From assembly GCF_900109685.1 (NCBI RefSeq), contig NZ_FOBB01000001.1, positions 1,488,001 to 1,552,000 of the forward strand: a DNA stretch of 64,000 nucleotides, read 5' to 3'. Made by a program: the position numbers and the translations under genes. Positions 53,057 to 61,800 of the stretch are shown here, one piece after another. Every line of letters begins with the position of its first letter. The first letter of the stretch is position 1. The notes beneath the pieces are model-generated. The model did no database searches, had not been told where the DNA came from, and saw only the letters and a program-made list of their open reading frames with translations. Source of the DNA: Chitinophaga rupis. Its GTDB lineage: Bacteria > Bacteroidota > Bacteroidia > Chitinophagales > Chitinophagaceae.

Positions 53057-53566
53057 ATGAAGAAGTATGTAATTATTGCTTTTGTAGCTGTTTCCGGTTT
53101 ATTCGGCGTAAATGCAATGGCGCAGACGAAAGTAGCACACATCAATACGCAGGCGCTGCTGGATGCAATGCCTGAGACCAAAGCGGCACAAACTACCCTC
53201 CAAACCTATGCACAATCCCTGGAAGCTGATGGTAAGGGCCTGGTGGATGAGTACACCAAGAAAATGAAGGATTTTGACGCGCAGGCTGCCAGCATGACGG
53301 ATAACATGAAAGAGATCAAAGGAAAGGAAATACAGGACATTCAGAAACGTATTGAAGAATACCGCTCTGCTGCTGACCAGAAAATAGATGCCAAGCGCCA
53401 GGAAGTGCTGAAACCCATCTACGATAAAGCCCGCAAGGCCATTGAAGATGTAGCCAAAGAAAAAGGTTACGGTTATGTGCTGGATAGCTCTGTAGGCGTG
53501 CTGCTGGTATCACCTGCCGGTGATGACCTGCTGGCTCCCGTAAAGACCAAATTAGGCGTAAAATAA
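53057..53566 (+). CDS. OmpH/Skp family periplasmic chaperone (second)
   Basis: 169 residues with signal peptide (FVAVSGLFGVNAMAQ) and the same layout as the previous gene: VAHINTQALLDAMPETKAAQ, a coiled coil (EIKGKEIQDIQKRIEEYRSA) and YGYVLDSSVGVLL at the end. Pairs of OmpH proteins after bamA are typical. It is followed by an intrinsic terminator that closes the operon. Confidence 0.93.
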   Translation: MKKYVIIAFVAVSGLFGVNAMAQTKVAHINTQALLDAMPETKAAQTTLQTYAQSLEADGKGLVDEYTKKMKDFDAQAASMTDNMKEIKGKEIQDIQKRIEEYRSAADQKIDAKRQEVLKPIYDKARKAIEDVAKEKGYGYVLDSSVGVLLVSPAGDDLLAPVKTKLGVK

Positions 53567-53590
53567 TTTGATTGATACTTATTGTAAAAG

Positions 53591-53621
53591 CCTGCCCTGC
53601 ATGGACACAGGGCAGGTTTTT
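53591..53621 (+). terminator. Intrinsic terminator closing the envelope operon
   Basis: CCTGCCCTG (53591-53599) with CAGGGCAGG (53608-53616), 8-base loop, then TTTTT. A textbook terminator 25 bases after the second ompH stop. Confidence 0.92.
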
Positions 53622-53641
53622 GCTTTTAGGGAAGGGGAGGA

Positions 53642-53827
53642 GATCAGGAGCTAAGACGTGCAGGTTTGAATAGTCAGGCGCAGGACATGGGCAGTGAGAC
53701 GGAGAGCGTTGCTGCTTTCCAGGAGAGGGATGAGGATCCGGAGCTAAGCACGCAGGTCTGAACGGTGTGGCTGCAGGAGTTATCGGGTAGTGGGACTGAA
53801 AGCGCTGGCGCTGGATTGACAGAAGAC
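53642..53827. repeat. Degenerate 93-base direct repeat in gene-free region
   Basis: The phrase GATC(A/C)GGAGCTAAG at 53642 and 53735 starts two units of about 93 bases. They share further words (GTGCAGGT(T/C)TGAA vs ACGCAGGTCTGAA; GGGCAGTGAGACGGAGAGCG vs GGGTAGTGGGACTGAAAGCG). No reading frame with protein character is found. The role is unknown. Confidence 0.6.
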
Positions 53828-53939
53828 GACGTTCTCAGATGGTCTTTGACAGCGCGGTAAGGGAAAATTCCAGGGCGTTAAGCGTTCTGCATTAAGTATT
53901 TAGCGTTCCGCGAATTTTTAGCAAACTTTCAAGAAACTT

Positions 53940-53973
53940 TTTGCAGCATATTTAAAAGAAATCCCTACCTTTG
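53940..53973 (+). promoter_or_regulatory. Candidate promoter of rpmH-rnpA-yidD
   Basis: -33-like TTTG (53940-53943) and -7 TACCTTTG (53966-53973). The ATG of rpmH is 184 bases downstream, so the leader is long. Confidence 0.5.
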
Positions 53974-54157
53974 CCTTCCATTTTGAAAACAGGATATCCG
54001 TCCCGGCGGATTTTTGTATAGTCCAGGTAAAACATAAAGAAAATGAAACGACCTTGCTGACGCTTGTAGCAGCAGAAAGTAGCGAAAAGTGATGCTGCTG
54101 CGAGAAGCGAAAAGCCAGGGAGTTCCATCTGACCTTATAAAGTATAAAAATTAACAG
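53974..54157 (+). promoter_or_regulatory. Structured leader of rpmH
   Basis: The leader contains ATCCG (53996-54000) / CGGAT (54007-54011) followed by TTTTT (attenuator-like). A second dyad, GCAGCAG (54069-54075) with CTGCTGC (54095-54101), follows, plus two GCGAAAAG repeats. It is unusually long for this genome, where leaders of 20-60 bases are common. Autoregulation by L34 or another ribosomal signal is possible but only inferred. Confidence 0.4.
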
Positions 54158-54313
54158 ATGAAACGTACTTTTCAACCGCATAACAGACGCAGAAAGAGCG
54201 TACACGGCTTCAGAAAGAGAATGGAAACTGCTAATGGCCGTAAGGTACTGGCATCCCGCAGGGCAAAAGGCCGTAAGAAGCTGACGGTTTCTGACGAGCG
54301 CAAGCTGAAATAA
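54158..54313 (+). CDS. rpmH: 50S ribosomal protein L34
   Basis: A 51-residue basic protein starting [19 protein letters not shown] and ending [12 protein letters not shown]. It has the usual L34 core ([20 protein letters not shown]) with a short extra tail. It is followed by rnpA and yidD in the conserved rpmH-rnpA-yidD order. Its UAA stop is in frame with the following rnpA frame. Confidence 0.97.
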   Translation: MKRTFQPHNRRRKSVHGFRKRMETANGRKVLASRRAKGRKKLTVSDERKLK

Positions 54314-54334
54314 GATCGCAAAACTCAATACGCT

Positions 54335-54730
54335 ATAAAAGCTTATTCTTTTAAACGGGAAGAAAGGTTAAAAAGCAGGAAACTGATTGAAACGCTTTTT
54401 CGGGACGGAAAAGCGTTTTCTGTTTTTCCATACCGCATCATCTACCTGCCGGTGCAGCTACCGGCAGGCGACCCGCCCGTGCAGGTGGGCTTTACAGCCG
54501 CTTCCCGGCACTTTCCCCGCGCGGTGGACCGTAACCGCGTAAAACGCCTGGGCCGCGAAGCCTGGCGCCTGCAAAAGCAGGTTTTATATGATCACCTGCA
54601 GCAACACTCCCTGCAGCTGGCCGTTTTCCTCATTTATACCGATAAAAAAATAGCCCCCTTCAGCACCCTCCACCACAAAATTTCGGTAATTTTAGAGCGT
54701 TTGCAAAAAGAAACGAGCAAGCCTGCATAA
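54335..54730 (+). CDS. rnpA: Ribonuclease P protein component, non-standard start
   Basis: RnpA assists the RNase P RNA in tRNA 5' maturation. The domain is clear: FKREERLKSRKLIETLF, VQVGFTAASRHFPRAVDRNR and the family hallmark RNRVKRLGREAWR. The frame is open back to the rpmH stop (54311-54313), yet no ATG, GTG or TTG occurs before the GTG at 54452, which would remove about 40 conserved residues. ATA at 54335 gives a start (x-K-A-Y-S-F-K-R-E-E-R) that fits the family length (131 aa). A base error (ATG read as ATA) or a true rare start are both possible. Confidence 0.85.
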   Translation: MKAYSFKREERLKSRKLIETLFRDGKAFSVFPYRIIYLPVQLPAGDPPVQVGFTAASRHFPRAVDRNRVKRLGREAWRLQKQVLYDHLQQHSLQLAVFLIYTDKKIAPFSTLHHKISVILERLQKETSKPA

Positions 54731-54818
54731 AATGTTAAATTGTTGACGGAGGCGCCCCTACATGGCCTGCCAGCGTTAATTAACAGTACCTTTAGCAGGC
54801 TATCTAACCATAAGCATA

Positions 54819-55049
54819 ATGAAGCATCTGACACGCTGGCTGGGGATCCCGTTTATTGGTTTGATCAAGGTATATCAATGGTTCATATCGCCTTTACTGG
54901 GCGCAAAATGCCGTTATACACCCTCCTGTTCGGAATATGGCATCACAGCATTTAAAAAATACGGGCTTTTTAAAGGAGGTTATCTCACTGCAAAACGTAT
55001 CCTATCCTGCCATCCCTGGGGCGGGCATGGCTATGACCCGGTACCTTAA
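54819..55049 (+). CDS. yidD: Membrane protein insertion efficiency factor YidD
   Basis: 76 residues with the YidD signature: [32 protein letters not shown] and [11 protein letters not shown]. YidD helps YidC insert inner-membrane proteins. It is the third gene of the rpmH-rnpA-yidD set and ends at a low-complexity inverted repeat. yidC is not in the window. Confidence 0.95.
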   Translation: MKHLTRWLGIPFIGLIKVYQWFISPLLGAKCRYTPSCSEYGITAFKKYGLFKGGYLTAKRILSCHPWGGHGYDPVP

Positions 55050-55155
55050 AAAGGCAAAAGGAAAAAGTAAAAAATTAAAATATCGCAGCGGTTATCAGGA
55101 TACACATACGCAGGTTTTTTACTTTTTACTTTTTAAGTTTTTACTTTTTACTTTA
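55048..55155. repeat. Inverted poly-A/T word repeat between yidD and the CTP gene
   Basis: Left arm 55048-55080 is made of AAAAAGG, AAAAAGTAA and AAAATTAAAA words. Right arm 55115-55155 is made of TTTTTTACT, TTTTTACTTT and AAGTTTTTAC words, the complement. They are separated by about 35 ordinary bases. The yidD stop touches the left arm. Confidence 0.65.
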
Positions 55156-55161
55156 GTTACT

Positions 55162-56829
55162 ATGCGCAACATCTTTAATAAAAGAAGAAAACTACTGCTG
55201 CTGGTATTATTACTGGCCGCCGGCGGCGCCGGTTTGCTGGCCTTTAATGAAAGTGATAAATACTTCCAGATAGCCAAGAACCTGGATATTTTTGCCGCTT
55301 TTTACCGGGAGCTGAACACCTACTATGTGGATGACCTTTCTCCCGAAAAAGTAATGCATAAAGGCATTGAATCCATGCTGGAGGAAACAGACCCTTATAC
55401 GGATTTTATTCCCGAAGAGAACCTGGACGATCTGAAGTTTATGGCCACCGGCAAATACGGCGGGGTAGGCGCATCCATTAATACCCTGGGCGATACCACC
55501 GTGATCACAGATATTTACGAAGGCAGCCCTATGCACCGGGCAGGCGTTAAACCCGGCGATATATTATTATCGCTGGATGGTAAGCCCACTAAGGGCATGG
55601 ACCAGGAGGAGATCAGCCGTCTGCTGAAAGGCAATGCCGGCACCAGCCTGGATATGCTGCTGAAAAATCCGTTCACCGGGGAGGAAACCACTAAAAAGAT
55701 CGTACGGCAGGAGATCAATGTAATGCCGGTAAGCTATTCCGGTATGGTAAGCAGTGATGTAGCCTACATTAAAATGGTGCAGTTCACAGAAAATAGCGGC
55801 GCCCAGGTGCAAATGACCTTTGAAAGGCTGAAACAGGAGCACCCCGGTCTGAAAGGCGTGATCCTGGACCTGCGGGGCAACCCCGGCGGGCTGCTGGATG
55901 AAGCCGTGAATGTATCCAACATATGGATAGACAAAAATAAGCTGATCGTAAGCACCAAGGGAAAAGTAAAGAACTGGGACCGGGAATATAAAACCCAGCA
56001 GGCCCCGGCAGATATCAACATGCCGCTGGTAGTGCTCACCAACCGCTCCTCTGCCTCCGCCTCTGAAATTGTAGCCGGCGCCGTGCAGGACCTGGACCGC
56101 GGGCTGGTAGTAGGGCAGCGCTCTTTTGGAAAAGGGCTGGTACAAACCACGCGTCCCCTGCCTTACAATGCCAAGCTAAAAGTAACTACCGCCAAATATT
56201 ACACCCCCAGCGGCCGCTGCATACAGGCCATTGATTACAGTCATCGTAACCAGGAAGGGGAAGTGGACTATGTGCCGGACTCTATGCGCCGCTCCTTTAC
56301 CACCTTGGCCGGCCGCAAGGTAAAAGACGGTGGAGGTATTGAGCCGGATGCGCAGGTAGAGCCGCAGTTCCTGAGCCAGGTGGCCATTACCTTATTACGC
56401 AAGCAATACATTTTTGATTACGCCACCCAATACTATTACGCGCATCCTAAAATAGCTGCTGCAGGCAGCTTTCAGCTGAGTGAAGATGATTTTACAGATT
56501 TTCTGCGCTTCCTGGATGGTAAGGATTACAGCTACAAAACGCATAGTGAGGAAGCGCTGGAAAGTTTTCAATCCACTGCGCGGAAGGAAAAGTATTATGA
56601 TGCAGTATCCAAAGAGTTTGAAGCATTGCAGCAGAAAATGCGGCATGATAAAAAACAGGACCTGCTGAAAAATAAAACAGAGATCAAACGCCTGCTGGAA
56701 GAAGAAATAGCCAACCGCTATTATTTACAGAAGGGCCGTATAGAGCGGTCACTGGCCTGGGATAACGAGGTGAATGAATCCATACGCCTGTTCCACAACC
56801 CGCAGGAATACCAGCAATTACTGAAATAA
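55162..56829 (+). CDS. S41 family peptidase, C-terminal processing protease
   Basis: 555 residues from the ATG at 55162; an in-frame ATG at 54937 lies inside yidD and is not used. An N-terminal membrane anchor (LLLLVLLLAAGGAGLLAF) is followed by a PDZ domain at about 85-170 (KYGGVGASI, SPMHRAGVKPGDILLSLDG) and the S41 core. The catalytic Ser299 (SASASE, first of the triad) and Lys324 (GQRSFGKG) stand at the usual spacing of 25. A long helical C-terminal part follows. It trims periplasmic proteins, as Prc/CtpA does. It is adjacent to yidD without shared function that I can show. Confidence 0.93.
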   Translation: MRNIFNKRRKLLLLVLLLAAGGAGLLAFNESDKYFQIAKNLDIFAAFYRELNTYYVDDLSPEKVMHKGIESMLEETDPYTDFIPEENLDDLKFMATGKYGGVGASINTLGDTTVITDIYEGSPMHRAGVKPGDILLSLDGKPTKGMDQEEISRLLKGNAGTSLDMLLKNPFTGEETTKKIVRQEINVMPVSYSGMVSSDVAYIKMVQFTENSGAQVQMTFERLKQEHPGLKGVILDLRGNPGGLLDEAVNVSNIWIDKNKLIVSTKGKVKNWDREYKTQQAPADINMPLVVLTNRSSASASEIVAGAVQDLDRGLVVGQRSFGKGLVQTTRPLPYNAKLKVTTAKYYTPSGRCIQAIDYSHRNQEGEVDYVPDSMRRSFTTLAGRKVKDGGGIEPDAQVEPQFLSQVAITLLRKQYIFDYATQYYYAHPKIAAAGSFQLSEDDFTDFLRFLDGKDYSYKTHSEEALESFQSTARKEKYYDAVSKEFEALQQKMRHDKKQDLLKNKTEIKRLLEEEIANRYYLQKGRIERSLAWDNEVNESIRLFHNPQEYQQLLK

Positions 56830-56858
56830 AATATTTGTTGTAACATGCGCAAGCACAG

Positions 56859-56893
56859 ATGCCGCAGGACCAGCAAGGTTTTGCGGCATTTTT
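56859..56893 (+). terminator. Intrinsic terminator after the CTP gene
   Basis: ATGCCGCA (56859-56866) with TGCGGCAT (56882-56889) and a T-run (TTTTTG) after it, 30 bases beyond the stop. Confidence 0.85.
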
Positions 56894-57072
56894 GTTTTTG
56901 CTATTGGAATTCTGTTTTTTTTATTAGTTTGGGAACACTTAAGAATGTAAGTACTTTATAAGTTCCACGTTATTGCCATCAACCAAACTACTGAAAGGGC
57001 ATTTTCTTAATTGAAAGATAACACAACAGCGCGGTCAATATTGATAATTTTACGTTTTCCAGTCCGGTGTGA

Positions 57073-57735
57073 ATGAATGATCAACAACACATAGATCCTG
57101 CTATTTGGGAGGCTTGCAAAGGGGGCGATAAAAATGCATATGCATGTATCTATACGTTGTACTATCCCCGCTTATTTAATTATGGCTGCAAGTTTACGGT
57201 AGATGCTGCGCTTATAGAAGACAGCATACAGGAGATCTTTGTGCGTTTTTGGGCTAACCGTGAAAAGCTGGCAGCAGTAAAGGAATTAAAGAGCTACCTG
57301 TTTGTATCGTTCCGGCATTATTTATTAAATCTCCTCGCCCGTTATAAAAAAATCCAGGAAAATATTGCAGCTACTGATAATTATGCCTTTGCGCTGGAAA
57401 TATCTGCAGAGCAGCAGCGCGTAGTAGCAGAAGAAGCGCAGGAGCAGCTGCAGGCGCTGCGCAATGCCATGCGCCGGTTAACGCCCCGGCAAAAAGAAGC
57501 GGTGTTCTTCCGCTTTTATGAGAACATGAGCTACGAGGAGATTGCAGACATTTTAAATATTTCTGTTAAAGCCACCTATAAATTAGTAGCCCGCGCCATT
57601 CTTATGCTGCGCGATGCATATAATACCACCCCGCTTGTAAAAGCCATGCTCTCACTGGCCCCGCTGGCAGCGGCGCTGGGAAGCATGCAGCTTTCCCTTC
57701 TCATCTGCTCCGCGCAGGATTCCAGCCTCCTTTAA
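57073..57735 (+). CDS. RNA polymerase sigma-70 factor, ECF (FecI-type)
   Basis: 220 residues with region 2 (AYACIYTLYYPRLFNYGCKF, IEDSIQEIFVRFWANREKL) and region 4 (RRLTPRQKEAVFFRFYENMS, YEEIADILNISVKATYKLV). A hydrophobic C-terminal tail (LSLAPLAAALGSMQLSLLIC) is not usual for ECF factors and may anchor it or bind FecR. It begins the second sigma-FecR-SusC-SusD locus. The FecR gene follows after 76 bases. Confidence 0.94.
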   Translation: MNDQQHIDPAIWEACKGGDKNAYACIYTLYYPRLFNYGCKFTVDAALIEDSIQEIFVRFWANREKLAAVKELKSYLFVSFRHYLLNLLARYKKIQENIAATDNYAFALEISAEQQRVVAEEAQEQLQALRNAMRRLTPRQKEAVFFRFYENMSYEEIADILNISVKATYKLVARAILMLRDAYNTTPLVKAMLSLAPLAAALGSMQLSLLICSAQDSSLL

Positions 57736-57811
57736 AATTTTTTTCAAAAAAGTTTAATTCCCATGGGGTAAAAGGCAAACCTCAGCGCTCCTATACCTGT
57801 AACACCACAAA

Positions 57812-58840
57812 ATGGAGCATCCAACGGATTACGAACACTTTGATACAAGCGATTTTATTGCCGATGATCATTTTCTGCAATGGGTAAGATTTCCCACGGC
57901 AGCAAGTGATGCTTTCTGGAATACCTGGATAGCAGCGCATCCGCATAAACAGGCGCAAACAGCGGCTGCACGTGCTTTTATACTGGGGTTACAGTTTAAG
58001 GAGGAGCTGCCCTCACAGCTTATGATAAACGCTTCGCTGGAACGTAACCTGGACCGTATTGCGGCCTGGGAGCAAAAGCAGCAGCCGGTAATAAAAGAAA
58101 AAGGGCCGCGTAAAATATGGTGGTGGGCTGCCGCCGCTGTGGTGGTGGGTTCCATGGGGCTTATAGGCCGGCAATTATTACCGAAGCCGCCTGCCAAAAT
58201 GGAGTATACCGGCCTGGCAGATGGTGTGCGCACCGTATGGTTGCCGGATAGTTCCAGAGTAATATTAAATGCCAAAGCATCCGTATTCTTTCATGCTAAC
58301 TGGGCTGCCAATAGCCAGCGGGAAGTATGGCTGGAAGGGGAAGCTTTTTTTGATATTAAACCTGCCGCGGCGCAGGCTTTTGTGGTACATAGCGGCAACC
58401 TGGATATTGATGTACTGGGCACCTCATTCAACGTAAAGAAAGATACTGCCTTTACGAATGTAACCCTGAACACGGGTAAAATAAAAGTCCGGTTTAACGA
58501 GCTGCCGGAACAGCCGCTGTTGCTGGCTCCCGGCGATTTTGTACAATATGCTGTAAAGAAAAATAAGGTCATCAAGAAAAAAGTAAATGTGGATCTGTAT
58601 GCGGTATGGAAAGACGAAAGGCAGCAGCTGCAAAATGTAACCCTGCAGGAAATGGCTGCTTACATGGAAGATATTTATGGTTACCAGGTGCGTATTAGCA
58701 GCCCGGAACTGGCGCGTACAAAGCTTTCCGGCGGTTTGCGCGTAAAAGATGAAAAGCTGTTGCTGGAAACTTTAGCCTTTGCGCTGAATGTAAAAATTGA
58801 AAAAAGCGGAGACACGGTCTTCATTCGACCAAAAAAATAA
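57812..58840 (+). CDS. FecR family anti-sigma factor
   Basis: 342 residues. Cytoplasmic N-terminus, single membrane helix near 115 (IWWWAAAAVVVGSMGLIG), then the FecR domain (VWLPDSSRVILNAKASVFFH, DIDVLGTSFNVKKD) and a C-terminal DUF4974-type domain (NVTLQEMAAYMEDIYGYQVR). It should receive the signal from the STN domain of the SusC protein 18 bases downstream. Length and order are classical. Confidence 0.94.
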   Translation: MEHPTDYEHFDTSDFIADDHFLQWVRFPTAASDAFWNTWIAAHPHKQAQTAAARAFILGLQFKEELPSQLMINASLERNLDRIAAWEQKQQPVIKEKGPRKIWWWAAAAVVVGSMGLIGRQLLPKPPAKMEYTGLADGVRTVWLPDSSRVILNAKASVFFHANWAANSQREVWLEGEAFFDIKPAAAQAFVVHSGNLDIDVLGTSFNVKKDTAFTNVTLNTGKIKVRFNELPEQPLLLAPGDFVQYAVKKNKVIKKKVNVDLYAVWKDERQQLQNVTLQEMAAYMEDIYGYQVRISSPELARTKLSGGLRVKDEKLLLETLAFALNVKIEKSGDTVFIRPKK

Positions 58841-58858
58841 AAACATAAAATCCCTGAT

Positions 58859-61800
58859 ATGCTGACAAATGTACCGTTAAAAATAATGGGCGGCTACGCA
58901 TTGCTATGTGCGGCCTGTTTGGTGGGGCCTTCCCTGCATGCACAGGATCTGGCAGCCATTAATACACCGGCGTACAACGTATACCCCTCCCAGGTAGCAC
59001 GCAAACAAGTGCAAACATTGGGAGAAATATTACAGGTAATAGAAAAGCAGCACGATGTAAGCTTCATTTGCAGATCAGAGCTGCTGCAGCTGAAAATAAA
59101 TGCCGGTAAAGAGAATTTTAAGGAAAAAGCATTTGTGCGTTCTCTGCTGAATGTAATTAAACCTTACGGGTTGGAGCTGAAGCAGATCACCGCACAGCAG
59201 TTTGCCATTTCATCTGCCGAAGAAGACACGCCTTCCTCACCCGACAGTAATAACACCAATACATCGGCGAATCTGCAATTCCTGGGTCAAAGGATCAGCG
59301 CAGTAAATAACACGGCGTTTGATAACCGTTACTGGAGCAACATACAGGTGCAGCGTATAAGCGGCACCGTAAGGGGCGCCGGTAATATTCCGCTGCCCGG
59401 TGTAACGGTTACGGTAAGGGGTACGGGTAACGGCGCTGTAACCAATGCCGACGGCCGGTTTGAGATCAATGTAACGGGCAGCAACGCGGTGCTGTTATTT
59501 TCTTATGTAGGATACCTGCCTAAAGAAATTACAGTAGGCGATCAGCAGCAGATAGATGTGGTGCTGAATGAAGATACCCGTCAGCTGAACCAGGTGGTTG
59601 TAGTGGGCTATGGTACGCAAAAGAAGGTGAACCTTACCGGCGCAGTAGCCATGGTAGGGGAGAAAGAGCTGGCCGGCCGCCCGGTTACCTCTATGTCTAC
59701 CGCCTTACAGGGCCTGCTGCCCGGCTTAACCGCTATCAACAACACCGGCTTCCCCGGTGCAGGCGGCGCTACGCTGCGTATACGCGGTACAGGTACCACT
59801 AACAATGCTAATCCTTTTATATTGATTGACGGTATACCAGGCGATATTAACTTCCTGAACCCAACAGATATTGAAAGCGTATCCGTATTAAAAGACGCCG
59901 CTTCTGCCGCCATTTACGGTTCCCGTGCAGCCAATGGCGTTATACTGGTAACTACCAGGAAAGGGAAGCAGAACCAGAAGCCGATGCTGAGCTATAATGG
60001 CTACTATGGTATACAAAAGCCGTATGCACTGCCTAAAATGGTAGGCGCACCGGAATATATGGAAATGCTGAATGAGGCCCAGCGTAATGTGAACCTGCCG
60101 GAAACCTATACCGCAGAAGATATTCAGAAAGCAAAAGACGGTACAGACCCGGATTATTTTGCCAATACCAACTGGCCTAAAGCCCTGTTCAAAAGCACAG
60201 CGCCGCAGCAGGAGCATAACCTGAGTGTGAATGGCGGCTCGCAGGATGTTACCTATTATCTGTCCTTTGGCCGGCAAAACCAGGATGGCCTGGTAGTGGG
60301 CGATCAGTATAGCGCCGTACGTAATAACGTACGCGCACGTTTGAACGCCATGCGTTTATTTGACATTGTAGATATTGATGGTAACCTGGGATATATAGAC
60401 CGTACGCAGAACCAGCCTGCAGGTGGTACGGATGCGGATTCCGGGCCTATTTATACCTCACTAACCATGTCGCCACTGAATCCGGTAAAGTTCAGCAACG
60501 GTACCTGGGGGTACGGCGGCGGCTCCAGCAACCCGGTAGCTATTGCTACGGATGGAGGTTACAACAACTTTAAATCACAGGAAGTAACCGGCAATGTTTC
60601 TGCCAAGGTACATATCTGGAAGAACCTTGATTTTACAGGGCAATACGGCACCAATATCATTAACCAGCGCCGCAGCACCTTTAGCCGCAAATTAGATTAT
60701 TACTACCCGGATACCGGCGCTTTCTGGTACAGCAATGCTACCAGCAACAGCCTGGAAATGCGGGATTATACCAGCCGTATGGAAAACCTGTCCGGCTTAT
60801 TAAACTATGCGTTCACGTTAGATAAGCACAATTTTAAGGTGCTGGCAGGTTACCAGCAGGAATCATACCGCTATGAATCCTGGGCAGCCAGCAAACAGAA
60901 CTTTCCCAGTGATGATGTGCCGGTGTTTAACCTGGGCTCCGATAACCCGAATGCTACCGGCGATGGTTACCAGTACGCGCTGCGCTCCTGGTTTGGCCGT
61001 TTGAACTATGACTTTAATGAAAAGTATTTGCTGGAGCTGAACGTGCGTTATGATGGCTCATCCCGCTATTCGCCTGACCGCCGTTATGGTACTTTCCCAT
61101 CTGCATCTGCCGGCTGGCGTTTTACGCAGGAGAGCTTTGTAAAGAGCAGCGGCATTAGCCGCTGGTTAAGCGAAGGTAAATTGCGTGCATCCTACGGCAG
61201 CCTGGGTAACCAGTATGGGGCCGATGGTACTGCCTATTCAGAATGGTACCCTTACATGCAGGTGTTGACCGGTGTAGGTACTATGCCCATAGGTAACATA
61301 CTTACCAGGGGAGTAGCGCAAACCAACCTGGCTAACCCGCTGCTGCGCTGGGAAAAAGTGAACATGCTGAACATAGGTCTTGACCTGGCCTTCTTTAACA
61401 ACCGCCTCTCCGTAAGTGCAGACTGGTTTGATAAACAAACAAAGGACGTGCAGCTGAAAGTGCCGCAGCCCGATATTTTAGGGCTGGAAGTACCGGACCA
61501 GAATGCAGGCGATGTATCCAACAAAGGCTGGGAGCTAAGTGTGGGGTGGACAGACCAGATCAAAGATTTCTCCTATGGCTTTACCGCCCAGCTCTCCGAT
61601 GTACGCAACAAGGTATTAAACCTGGGCGGGGCCCCGCCGGTGCTGGATAACAGGATACTGCAGGTAGGCTATCCCATTAATGCGTTTTATGGTTACCGTA
61701 CAGATGGTTTAGCACAGGAAGGTGATTTTACCAAAGACGCCAGCGGTAAGCTGGTGCCCAACTTTCCCATTTTTGATGCAGACAATGGCAAGGTAGCCCC

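Noticed and set aside
54937..55161. Earlier in-frame ATG for the S41 protease
   Set aside because: It lies inside yidD in another frame and would put 75 non-family residues before the membrane anchor.
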